A DNA stretch of 64,000 bases from JAOADN01 sp049323795 (lineage in GTDB: Bacteria; Pseudomonadota; Alphaproteobacteria; Rhodobacterales; Rhodobacteraceae). The stretch is taken from NCBI GenBank assembly GCA_049323795.1, contig JBMOOH010000026.1:78316-142315 (forward strand), written 5' to 3'. The notes under the pieces are model-generated. The model saw nothing but the letters and a program-made list of their open reading frames with translations. It had not been told where the DNA came from and searched no databases. Positions within the stretch are counted from its first letter, which is position 1. Every line of letters starts with the position of its first letter. A program made the translations under genes and the position numbers. Of this stretch, positions 25,108 through 32,707 are shown in pieces.

Positions 25108-26442
25108 TCACATCTCGTCGAGCGCCTCGACGGCCTTCTGGAGCTTGTCCTTGCTCACTTCCGTCTCGGTCACCTTGGCGGCCGCGAAGATGAAGTCCAC
25201 GACCTTGTCCTCGAAGAGCGGCGCACGGAGCTGCTGCTGCATCTGCGGATTCTTCTGGACGAACTCGAAGAAGGCCCGCTCCTGCCCCGGATACTGCCGC
25301 GCCTGCGCGAGTACGGCCTGCGTCATCTCGGCGTCGGTGACCTCGATCTTCTCCTTCCGGCCCAGCTCGGCCAGCAGCAGCCCGAGGCGTACGCGCCGCT
25401 CGGCCAGCTTCTTGTGCTCCTCCGTGGTCTCGATCGACCCGTGGTCATGGCCGTGGTGGTCGGGGTTTTCCTCATGCCAGAGTTGATGGGCAATCTGGTT
25501 CGCCTCGGCCTCGACCAGAGTCGGGGGAAGCTCGAACGACACGAGCTTGTCGAGTTCGTCGAGAAGCGCACGCTTCAGCACGGCCCGCGCCGCGCCCGAA
25601 TACTCGGCCTCGAGGCGTTCGGTCACCTGCCCCTTCAGCGCATCGAGGCTCTCGGCCCCGAAGCGCTTGGCCAGGTCGTCGTCGATCGCCGCCGCCTTCG
25701 GCTCCTTCACGGCCTTGACCGTGCACTCGAACACCGCGCCCTTCCCGGCGAGGTGCTTCGCCCCGTAAGTCTCAGGGAAGGTCACGTTGACGTCCAGCTT
25801 GTCGCCCGCCTTGACGCCGACAAGCTGGTCCTCGAAGCCCGGAATGAACGACTTCGACCCGAGCACCAGCGGATAGTCCTCGCCCGAACCGCCCTCGAAG
25901 GCCTCGCCGGCGGCACGGCCCACGAAGTCGATCACGACCTGATCGCCCTCCCTGGCCTTGGCGCCCTTCTTGCGGTCCTCGAAGACCTGCGCCGACTTCG
26001 CCAGGTTCTCGAGCGCCTCGGCAACCGACTTCTCGTCGGCCTTCACGACGAGCTTCTCGAGGCTGATCTTGCCCACGTCGACTTCGGGGATCTGGGGAAG
26101 CGTCTCGTAGGTCATCTCGACAACGACGTCGGCGCCTTCCTTCCAGGTCTCGCCGTTCTTCATCTCGACCTTCGGCTGCAGTGCCGGGCGGTTGCCGGTC
26201 TCCTCGAAATGCGACTGCATCGCCGCGTCGATGGCTTCCTGCATCGCATCGCCCAGGATGCGCGCGCCGAACTGCTTGCGCAGCAGCGGCAGCGGGACCT
26301 TGCCCTTGCGGAAGCCCTTGATCTCGACCTCGGGCTGCGCATCGACCAGTTTCTCGGTGACCTTCGCGTCAAGCTCGGCCGCCGTCACGGTGATCTGGTA
26401 GCTGCGCTTCAGGCCGTCTTTCAGCGTCTCAGTGACCTGCAT
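25108..26442 (-). CDS. tig: Trigger factor
   Basis: This 444-residue ribosome-bound chaperone and peptidyl-prolyl isomerase has the three-domain layout: the ribosome-docking N-domain with the signature GFRKGKVPLPLLRKQFG, the FKBP-like domain (AREGDQVVIDFVGRAAGE, GDKLDVNVTFPE), and the helical C-domain. A His-rich stretch (ENPDHHGHDHGS) in the C-domain linker is unusual but minor. Downstream lies a clear terminator. Confidence 0.97.
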   Translation of the reverse strand: MQVTETLKDGLKRSYQITVTAAELDAKVTEKLVDAQPEVEIKGFRKGKVPLPLLRKQFGARILGDAMQEAIDAAMQSHFEETGNRPALQPKVEMKNGETWKEGADVVVEMTYETLPQIPEVDVGKISLEKLVVKADEKSVAEALENLAKSAQVFEDRKKGAKAREGDQVVIDFVGRAAGEAFEGGSGEDYPLVLGSKSFIPGFEDQLVGVKAGDKLDVNVTFPETYGAKHLAGKGAVFECTVKAVKEPKAAAIDDDLAKRFGAESLDALKGQVTERLEAEYSGAARAVLKRALLDELDKLVSFELPPTLVEAEANQIAHQLWHEENPDHHGHDHGSIETTEEHKKLAERRVRLGLLLAELGRKEKIEVTDAEMTQAVLAQARQYPGQERAFFEFVQKNPQMQQQLRAPLFEDKVVDFIFAAAKVTETEVSKDKLQKAVEALDEM

Positions 26443-26464
26443 TCCCTGTCGTCCTCTTTGCCTC

Positions 26465-26549
26465 TGGTGCGGGTGAAGGGACTTGAACCCCCACGCCTCG
26501 CGGCGCCAGAACCTAAATCTGGTGCGTCTGCCAGTTTCGCCACACCCGC
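26465..26549 (-). tRNA. tRNA-Leu (anticodon TAG)
   Basis: This 85-base class II tRNA has acceptor arms GCGGGTG/CACCCGC, an encoded CCA end, and the anticodon stem CCAGA/TCTGG around the loop TTTAGGT, which gives anticodon TAG reading CUN leucine codons. The TTC arm is GGGGTTCAAGTCCC-like and a short variable arm is present. It lies just upstream of tig on the same strand. Confidence 0.95.
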
Positions 26550-26556
26550 GAATGTC

Positions 26557-26585
26557 GAAAAGGCGGCTCCCAACCGGGAACCGCC
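26557..26585 (-). terminator. Terminator-like hairpin just before tRNA-Leu
   Basis: On the minus strand GGCGGTTCCC and GGGAGCCGCC form a 10-base stem (one G-T pair, loop GGTT) followed by TTTTCGAC, ending 8 bases before the tRNA. It has the form of an intrinsic terminator, but there is no minus-strand gene ending upstream of it within 690 bases. It may shield the tRNA from read-through or act in the leader. Confidence 0.55.
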
Positions 26586-26713
26586 CCCCGAAATCGGCGC
26601 CCTTCTAGCAAGATCGAAAGGCCGATGCGAGCGGAAAAAACGACCGGAAAAGGGCACATGACCAACACCGTCCCGCCGCAATCGCGGCAAAGAATCCGGG
26701 CAGTCGGAACGGG

Positions 26714-27271
26714 ATGGCTTTCATGTCCAAGGGCACTGGTGCACACGGCCAAGACGGCGCGGTCGCGCCGGAGCGTGCCGCGGGCTCGTCCGGTCTCACC
26801 GCCGGGTGCCGCGTGATGACGCTGGACGGCGAGCTCCCGGTCGAGTTTCTGGCTCCCGGCGACCGCATCGTGACGCGCGACGGGATGCGCCGGCTCCTGT
26901 CCGTCTCGGTCACCGCCTACACCGGCCGCGCGGTGCGCCTCGCCGAAGGCGCGCTCGGCCACAACCGCCCCGAGACCGGCCTCACCCTCCCCGCCGGGAC
27001 GCGCATCCGCCTGCGCGACTGGCGCGCCAGGGCGATGTTCGGCACGGCCGAGGGCGATGCCCCCGTCGCCCGCCTTTTCGACGGCCAATACGTCACCGAA
27101 ACCGAGGTCCGCGGGATGCGCGTCTACGATCTCGTCTTCGACACGCCCCAGGTCATCTATGCCGAAGGGCTCGAGATCGCCTGCGGGGCCGCTCCCGGCA
27201 GCGCCGACGCCGCCGCGGAAGCCCGTCCCGCCGCCTTCCAGGCCGGGAGCCGCCACGCCGCCCGCGCCTGA
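26714..27271 (+). CDS. Stand-alone Hint-domain protein
   Basis: This 185-residue protein is mostly one Hint (hedgehog/intein) domain: GLTAGCRVMTLDGELPVEF, FLAPGDRIVTRDG, and later ARLFDGQYVTETEVRGM and FDTPQVIYAEGLEIAC. The cysteine in AGCRVM is where Hint domains hold their nucleophile. Related Rhodobacterales proteins carry Hint_2 domains behind secreted repeat modules, but here there is no partner domain, signal peptide or calcium repeat. The role is unknown. It ends one base short of the convergent nnr stop. Confidence 0.75.
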   Translation: MAFMSKGTGAHGQDGAVAPERAAGSSGLTAGCRVMTLDGELPVEFLAPGDRIVTRDGMRRLLSVSVTAYTGRAVRLAEGALGHNRPETGLTLPAGTRIRLRDWRARAMFGTAEGDAPVARLFDGQYVTETEVRGMRVYDLVFDTPQVIYAEGLEIACGAAPGSADAAAEARPAAFQAGSRHAARA

Positions 27272-27272
27272 G

Positions 27273-29027
27273 TCACAGCCCGAGCGACCGGAACACCTTC
27301 GGCAGTTCCTCCGGCAGATCCTCGGCGATCAGCCCGGGCCCGAAGCTGCGGGCGCATTCCACATGCAGCCAGGCCGCCGTCTCGGCCGCCTGCATCGGCG
27401 CGAAGCCCCGCGCCAGCAGCCCCGCGATGAACCCCGCGAGCACGTCCCCCGACCCGGCGGAGGCCAGCCACGGCGCGGCGCGCTCGTAGGCCGCGGAGTT
27501 GATGCTGCAGCGCCCCGACGGATCGGCGATCACCGTATCCGCCCCCTTGCAGAGCACCACGCACCCGGCGCGGGCGGCAGCCTCGCGCGTCGCGTCCACC
27601 TTGGAATAGGCCGGGCCCTTCGTGGCGGGCGCGGCGAGCTTCTCCGCGATGTCGGGGAACAGCCGCCCGAACTCGCCCGCATGGGGGGTGAGCACGCATC
27701 GGTCGTGCAGTGCAGCGAAGAGGGCGGGATCGAGGGAGAGGATCGTCAGCGCATCCGCGTCGAGCACGACGAACCGTTGCCCTTGCGCAACCCGCCCCGG
27801 ACTTGATCCGGAGCCTCGCTCCCCTCCCGCACTGCCGCCCGACGAGAGACCCCGGGTCAAGCCCGGGGCGGGGTCGCCATTCACCCCCAGCGCCGCCGCC
27901 ACCAGCCCCCGCGCCCGCTCGTCGAGCCCCATCCCCGGCCCGAGACAAAGCGCACTGATCCGCTCGTCCTTGAGCGCCTCCGCCAGCGCCGCCCCGTCCC
28001 CCACCTCGCGCAGCAGCACCGCGTCCAGCTGCGCGGCGTGCTCCGCCAGCGCCTCCCGCGGCGCCCCCACCGTCACCAGCCCCGCTCCGACCCTGAGCGT
28101 CCCCCGCGCGGCAAGGCGGGCGGCCCCGGTGCGGCCGGCGGGACCGGAGAGGACGAGGGCGTGGCCGTGGGCGTATTTGTGCTCGTAGCTCAGCTTCCCT
28201 AGGCGCCAGTTCAGAGGGGCTGCAAGTTCCGCAATCGGAGAGCGGCTGTTGTAGAGGGGGCCATCCTCTTCATGCTCGATCCCCAATGAGACGACGCGCA
28301 GCGTGCCGCTGAAGCCCGGCCCGTTCAGAAGATGGTGGCCGATCTTCGGCCGCTCGAATGTGACCGTCATGTCCGCGCCCGGTCGCCGCTGGACGAACCG
28401 CTGCACCCATTCCGGCTCCTCGAACAGGACAACACCGCTGTCGGCACAAATCCCCGAGGGTGTGTCCACCGCGACGACGCGAGGCGGGTCCATCCACTGA
28501 CTCATGATCGAGACCATCCCGAGCGCGTCGCGCGCCTCTTCGTCCAGGAGCCGGGTAAGACCGGTGCCGAACAGAGCATCAACGACGAGCGCGCAGGGAT
28601 TGGGAAAGTCGTCCTTGAATTCGGCGAGGCGGCGCACCTCCCCCATCCCCCGCCACCGCTCACAGTTCACCTTCGCATCCGGCGGCAGCTTCCCGGCATC
28701 CCCGTACAGGAACACCTCCACCTCCCACCCGCGCTCCTTCAGGAGCCGCGCCACCACGAACCCGTCGCCGCCGTTGTTGCCCGGCCCGCAGAGCACGACC
28801 GCCCGCCGCGCCTGCGCATTTTCGGTCTCCAAATATCCCGGAGGGGTCCGGGGAGGCAGCGCCTCCCCGGCGTCTCCGCCTGGACCCGCCAGTTCCGGCC
28901 ATTCCGCAAGGATCGCCTCGACGACGCCCCGTCCGGCCCGCTCCATGAGCTCGAGCCCGGTCACCGCGCCGCTGTCGATCGCCGCCTGTTCGATCGCCCG
29001 CATCTGGGCCGCCGTCAGCAGTTCCAT
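27273..29027 (-). CDS. nnr: Bifunctional NAD(P)HX epimerase/dehydratase with in-frame repeats
   Basis: This 584-residue fusion repairs hydrated NAD(P)H. The epimerase (NnrE/YjeF-N) domain shows LCGPGNNGGDGFVVARLL and the late motif VVAVDTPSGICADSG. The ADP-dependent dehydratase (NnrD, carbokinase fold) shows LSGPAGRTGAARLAARG, LCLGPGMGLDERARG, LTPHAGEFGRLFPD and the catalytic WLASAGSGDVLAGFIAGLL. Two in-frame inserts coincide with dispersed palindromic repeats: one in the epimerase just before the glycine motif and one in the dehydratase before FVVLDADALT. A lower-GC segment spans about 28190-28640. ATG 29027 is chosen. Despite the inserts no motif is broken. Confidence 0.93.
   Translation of the reverse strand: MELLTAAQMRAIEQAAIDSGAVTGLELMERAGRGVVEAILAEWPELAGPGGDAGEALPPRTPPGYLETENAQARRAVVLCGPGNNGGDGFVVARLLKERGWEVEVFLYGDAGKLPPDAKVNCERWRGMGEVRRLAEFKDDFPNPCALVVDALFGTGLTRLLDEEARDALGMVSIMSQWMDPPRVVAVDTPSGICADSGVVLFEEPEWVQRFVQRRPGADMTVTFERPKIGHHLLNGPGFSGTLRVVSLGIEHEEDGPLYNSRSPIAELAAPLNWRLGKLSYEHKYAHGHALVLSGPAGRTGAARLAARGTLRVGAGLVTVGAPREALAEHAAQLDAVLLREVGDGAALAEALKDERISALCLGPGMGLDERARGLVAAALGVNGDPAPGLTRGLSSGGSAGGERGSGSSPGRVAQGQRFVVLDADALTILSLDPALFAALHDRCVLTPHAGEFGRLFPDIAEKLAAPATKGPAYSKVDATREAAARAGCVVLCKGADTVIADPSGRCSINSAAYERAAPWLASAGSGDVLAGFIAGLLARGFAPMQAAETAAWLHVECARSFGPGLIAEDLPEELPKVFRSLGL
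27791..27875. repeat. Dispersed palindromes inside nnr (dehydratase domain)
   Basis: Two palindromes, CCCCGGACTTGATCCGG near 27794-27810 and ACCCCGGGTCAAGCCCGGGG near 27849-27868, lie in opposite arrangement about 40 bases apart. Both match the well-known alphaproteobacterial intergenic repeat built on GGGTCAAGCCC / CGGACTTGATCCGG. Here they are translated as a low-complexity Gly/Ser/Arg/Pro insert without breaking the frame. Confidence 0.75.
28829..28870. repeat. Dispersed palindromic repeat, copy B (inside nnr)
   Basis: CCAAATATCCCGG followed by a hairpin with arms CCGGGGAGGC (28848-28857) and GCCTCCCCGG (28861-28870) and loop AGC. It has the same lead and loop as copy A at 19845-19894. 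It encodes roughly EALPPRTPPGYLE on the minus strand inside the epimerase domain. Confidence 0.78.
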
Positions 29028-29222
29028 CGCCCGCTCTCCCCGCTTTTCACAAAACGCCCAAGGGAGGGGCTGATTGCACAAAAATCAGGCATGACCCCGC
29101 GAATCCCCCGGACAGCCTGCCGCAGCCCGACCCTAGCCGATTGTGGCCCCGCCGCAGAAGTGGTCAGACGGCCCGGACCGCATCGCGGGGCGGCAGAGTC
29201 GCGCGGACGGACGGGGGGGCGC

Positions 29223-29561
29223 ATGAAGAAGATCGAGGCGATCATCAAGCCGTTCAAGCTCGACGAGGTGAAGGAAGCCCTCCAGGAAGCAGGCGTTCAG
29301 GGTCTCTCCGTGATCGAGGTCAAGGGCTTCGGCCGCCAGAAGGGCCACACGGAACTCTACCGCGGCGCCGAATACGTGGTGGATTTCCTGCCCAAGGTGA
29401 AGATCGAGGTCGTCCTGCCCGACGAGCAGGTCGAAGGCGCAATCGAGGCGATCATCGCGGCGGCCCGCACCGACAAGATCGGCGACGGCAAGATCTTCGT
29501 GTCGTCCGTCGAACAGGCGATCCGCATCCGCACGGGGGAATCCGGCGACGACGCGCTCTGA
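29223..29561 (+). CDS. glnB: Nitrogen regulatory protein PII
   Basis: This 112-residue signal protein senses 2-oxoglutarate, ATP/ADP and glutamine. The T-loop with the uridylylation tyrosine is in GRQKGHTELYRGAEYVVDFL (Tyr51), and the C-terminal signatures GDGKIFVSSVEQAIRIRTGE are complete. It lies 71 bases before glnA on the same strand, the classical glnBA pair of alphaproteobacteria, where it tunes adenylylation of glutamine synthetase through GlnE. Confidence 0.97.
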   Translation: MKKIEAIIKPFKLDEVKEALQEAGVQGLSVIEVKGFGRQKGHTELYRGAEYVVDFLPKVKIEVVLPDEQVEGAIEAIIAAARTDKIGDGKIFVSSVEQAIRIRTGESGDDAL

Positions 29562-29632
29562 CGCCGCCGAGAGAGTGCAAGGGGGGCGCGAAGCCCCGCA
29601 GACGACACGCCAGGCACAAGGGAAGTGTTGAG

Positions 29633-31039
29633 ATGAACAAGAAAGACGTCTTGAAACTGATGAAGGACGAGGAGGTCGCCTATGTCGACATCCGCTTCAC
29701 CGACCCGAGGGGCAAGCTTCAGCACGTGACGCTGATCGCCGACCTCGTGGACGAGGACTTCTTCGACGAAGGCTTCATGTTCGACGGCTCGTCGATCGCC
29801 GGCTGGAAGTCGATCGACCAGTCCGACATGAAGCTGATCCCCGATGCCTCGTCGGCCTACATCGACCCGTTCTATGCGGAAAAGACGCTCAACATCCACT
29901 GCAACGTGGTCGAGCCCGACACCAACGAACCCTACTCGCGCTGCCCGCGCCAGACCGCAATCAAGGCCGAAGCCTTCCTCAGGGCGAGCGGGATCGGCGA
30001 CGCGGCCTATTTCGGGCCGGAAGCCGAATTCTTCATCTTCGACGACGTCCGCTACTCGGTCACGCCCCGCAAGGTGGCCTACGAGATCGACGCCGACGCC
30101 GCCGCCTGGAACACCGACAGCGAATACCAGGGCGGCAACCTCGCCCATCGTCCGGGCCACAAGGGCGGCTACTTCCCGGTGAACCCGATGGACGAGGCGC
30201 AGGACCTGCGCGGCGAAATGCTGTCCACGATGAAGCGGATCGGCATGAAGGTGGACAAGCACCACCACGAGGTCGCGACCTGCCAGCACGAACTCGGGCT
30301 GATCTTCGGGACGCTGACCGCCCAGGCCGACAACATCCAGAAGTACAAGTACGTCATCCACAACGTCGCGGCCGCCTACGGCAAGACCGTGACCTTCATG
30401 CCGAAGCCGATGAAGGGCGACAACGGCTCGGGGATGCATGTCAACATGTCGATCTGGAAGGGCGGCAAGCCCCTCTTCGCGGGCGACAAATACGCCGACC
30501 TCAGCCAGGAGGCGCTGTGGTTCATCGGCGGCATCCTCAAGCACGCCAAGGCGCTCAATGCGCTGACCAACCCCGGCACCAACAGCTACAAGCGCCTGAT
30601 CCCGGGCTTCGAGGCCCCGGTCCTGCGCGCCTATTCGGCCCGCAACCGGTCGGGTTGCGTGCGGATTCCGTGGACCGAAAGCCCGAAGGCCAAGCGTGTC
30701 GAGGCCCGGTTCCCCGATCCGTCGGCGAACCCCTATCTGGCGTTCTCGGCGCTCCTGATGGCCGGCATCGACGGCATCAAGAACAAGATCGACCCCGGAC
30801 CCGCCTCGGACAAGGACCTCTACGACCTGCCGCCCGAGGAACTGGCCGAAATCCCGACCGTCTGCGGCAGCTTGCGCGAGGCACTCGAGGAGATGGAGAA
30901 GGACCACGACTTCCTGCTCGCGGGCGACGTCTTCACCAGGGACCAGCTCGAGGGCTACATGGCGCTGAAGTGGGAAGAGGTCTACGCCTACGAACACACG
31001 CCGCACCCGGTCGAGTATCAGATGTATTATTCCTGCTGA
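29633..31039 (+). CDS. glnA: Glutamine synthetase type I
   Basis: This 468-residue enzyme makes glutamine from glutamate, ammonia and ATP. Visible sites are the entry region MFDGSSIAGWKSIDQSDM, GPEAEFFIFDDVRY, the metal/ATP segment KPMKGDNGSGMHVNMS, NPGTNSYKRLIPGFEAPV, and the adenylylation-loop motif KDLYDLPPEELAEIP that contains the regulatory tyrosine. The length is normal for GSI-beta. It ends 47 bases before a strong terminator. Confidence 0.98.
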   Translation: MNKKDVLKLMKDEEVAYVDIRFTDPRGKLQHVTLIADLVDEDFFDEGFMFDGSSIAGWKSIDQSDMKLIPDASSAYIDPFYAEKTLNIHCNVVEPDTNEPYSRCPRQTAIKAEAFLRASGIGDAAYFGPEAEFFIFDDVRYSVTPRKVAYEIDADAAAWNTDSEYQGGNLAHRPGHKGGYFPVNPMDEAQDLRGEMLSTMKRIGMKVDKHHHEVATCQHELGLIFGTLTAQADNIQKYKYVIHNVAAAYGKTVTFMPKPMKGDNGSGMHVNMSIWKGGKPLFAGDKYADLSQEALWFIGGILKHAKALNALTNPGTNSYKRLIPGFEAPVLRAYSARNRSGCVRIPWTESPKAKRVEARFPDPSANPYLAFSALLMAGIDGIKNKIDPGPASDKDLYDLPPEELAEIPTVCGSLREALEEMEKDHDFLLAGDVFTRDQLEGYMALKWEEVYAYEHTPHPVEYQMYYSC

Positions 31040-31085
31040 GGGGGCGGCGGGGCGAACCCCGCGCCACCGGCGGATGGACAGGGAT

Positions 31086-31109
31086 AGGGCGCCTCCGGGC
31101 GCCCTTTTC
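31086..31109 (+). terminator. Intrinsic terminator of glnBA
   Basis: AGGGCGCC (31086-31093) pairs with GGCGCCCT (31098-31105) over a TCCG loop and runs into TTTTCGC. Confidence 0.88.
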
Positions 31110-31462
31110 GCTTGGTGTCCTTTGGCCGAACCCCGCCCCGCGGGCGCGAGAGCCGGCCGCCCGCGCCGCCCCTCGTCCTCGACCTCCACCCGGCAGAGCG
31201 ACGGGAATGTCACCCTCGCCTGCCGGGCGCAGGGTCCGGCAAGCGCCCGGCACTGCCGCAGGCACCGGACGCGCCGCCCCGCGATGCCAGGCCCACCGCT
31301 TTCATCCGGCGCCGTCCAAGCTTCTGCGGATGCCACCAATTATGTCCCCCCTCAGCCGCAATTCGGCCTGAAACGCGGGCAATTGTTCCCGTGCCGGAGA
31401 CCGACTCCCCTGCCGGGACGGGCGCCGGACGTGGTCTGCCAGCACGAGTCGGAGGTCAGGGG
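31110..31462. other. Non-coding gap before the unknown protein
   Basis: About 350 bases between the glnA terminator and the next gene. I find no gene with a ribosome site and no strong repeat here. It should contain the promoter of the gene at 31463. Confidence 0.4.
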
Positions 31463-32380
31463 ATGGGTCAGTCGGGTCAGCGGACGGTCGAAGCCGTCCT
31501 GCTCTATGCGCGCGCGACGGACGCGACGCTGCCTGAGTTCATCGTCGCCCTGAACGACACGCTCCGGCCGCCCGAACGGCATCATTTCACCGTCTCGACC
31601 GGCATGACGCTCGACCTTGCCATGGCGACGGACGGAACGCGGTCGCTTTCCGTCGCACTGACCAATCGTCCGCTCGCGGGCGAACGGCTCGCCGAGGCGC
31701 TGACCGCCCGCTACGCCTCGCTGCGCGCCCACGACTATGACGAGGCGGCGGCGCGCCACCGGGCCACCGTGACCCTCTCGGCCACCTCGCCCGCAGGCCT
31801 TGCCGATGCCGTCCTCGTCCTCCACCACGGCATCGCCGCCATGATGGCGCTCGAGACTCCCGAGGCGGTTCTCTGGCTCCAGACCGGAACGATCTTCGTA
31901 CCCGCGGAGATCCCCCCGCTCGACGGGCTCGGCTTCCCGGTCTCGCTCGTCACGCGGCCCGACTTCCGCACCGCGACGCCCGACGCGCGCGGCCGCCGCC
32001 GCATCAGCCTGGTGTCGCGCCATTCCGAGGAGTGGTTCGGCAAGCCCATCGTGGTCGAACCGACCGCCCTTCCCCTGCCCGAGGTCCTCTCGGTCATCGA
32101 CCTCTTCATCCTGCGCAAGATCGCGGGCGAGGACCTTCTGGAAGGCGACCGCCGCTTCGCCTTCCCCGGCGGGATCGAGGTATCGGTCCGCCACCGCGCT
32201 CCAGCGGGCCTCTTCCGTCACGGCCATATCGAGCTTGTCCTCCGCCCGACCCGCGAAGGCCCGCAGGACATCCGCCCGCCGGCCGCCCAGCCCTACGGTT
32301 TCAAGTCCGTGCGCTCCGCCTCGCCCACGCTCGCGCAGCCCGGCGGACCGAAATCCCCCCGCCTGCGCGACGGGACCTGA
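31463..32380 (+). CDS. Unknown protein, DUF4261-like
   Basis: This 305-residue soluble protein has no signal peptide or membrane helix. Segments such as DAVLVLHHGIAAMMALETPEAVLWLQTGTIF recall the DUF4261 family (often annotated near secretion or toxin-immunity genes), but the match is weak from memory. The C-terminal ~35 residues are basic and Pro-rich (AQPYGFKSVRSASPTLAQPGG). ATG 31463 follows GGAGG by 7 bases. It stands alone on the plus strand between glnA and dddP, with gaps of over 300 bases on both sides. Function unknown. Confidence 0.8.
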   Translation: MGQSGQRTVEAVLLYARATDATLPEFIVALNDTLRPPERHHFTVSTGMTLDLAMATDGTRSLSVALTNRPLAGERLAEALTARYASLRAHDYDEAAARHRATVTLSATSPAGLADAVLVLHHGIAAMMALETPEAVLWLQTGTIFVPAEIPPLDGLGFPVSLVTRPDFRTATPDARGRRRISLVSRHSEEWFGKPIVVEPTALPLPEVLSVIDLFILRKIAGEDLLEGDRRFAFPGGIEVSVRHRAPAGLFRHGHIELVLRPTREGPQDIRPPAAQPYGFKSVRSASPTLAQPGGPKSPRLRDGT

Positions 32381-32707
32381 CGCGCCCACAACGCGGCTCC
32401 TCATGCGGCGCTGTGGACCCGGATCGGCATCGTCCACCCACAACCAGTCGCCCGCCAGAGCGGCTGCCCCCCGGCAGACGCCGCGTGACCGTCGGCCCAG
32501 GGGGGGCGGAGGGAAGCGAGGCGTGGAGGACGGGTACATCGGGCGCGTCTCGGGGGCATGGCGCGCCGCAGCGGCCGCCAGTGCCACCCGCTCTGCCCGC
32601 CGCCCCCCACGGCGCAGGGCCGTCCCCCGTTTCCGACACGGGGCCGTCGCCGCCGGACAAGCCCGAGGACCCCGTCCGCCCGACCCTGTCCCGGCCGGGA
32701 GAGCGCC
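32381..32707. other. Non-coding gap upstream of dddP
   Basis: This 327-base gap is GC-rich, without a supported gene and without a clear sigma70 promoter. The ribosome site GGGAGAG lies just before the dddP ATG. Confidence 0.4.

Noticed and set aside
24803..25486. 227-codon plus-strand ORF running into tig
   Set aside because: Its second half is antisense to tig; only about 45 residues near 24893-25036 have family resemblance (YihY/BrkB), so it is not a whole gene.
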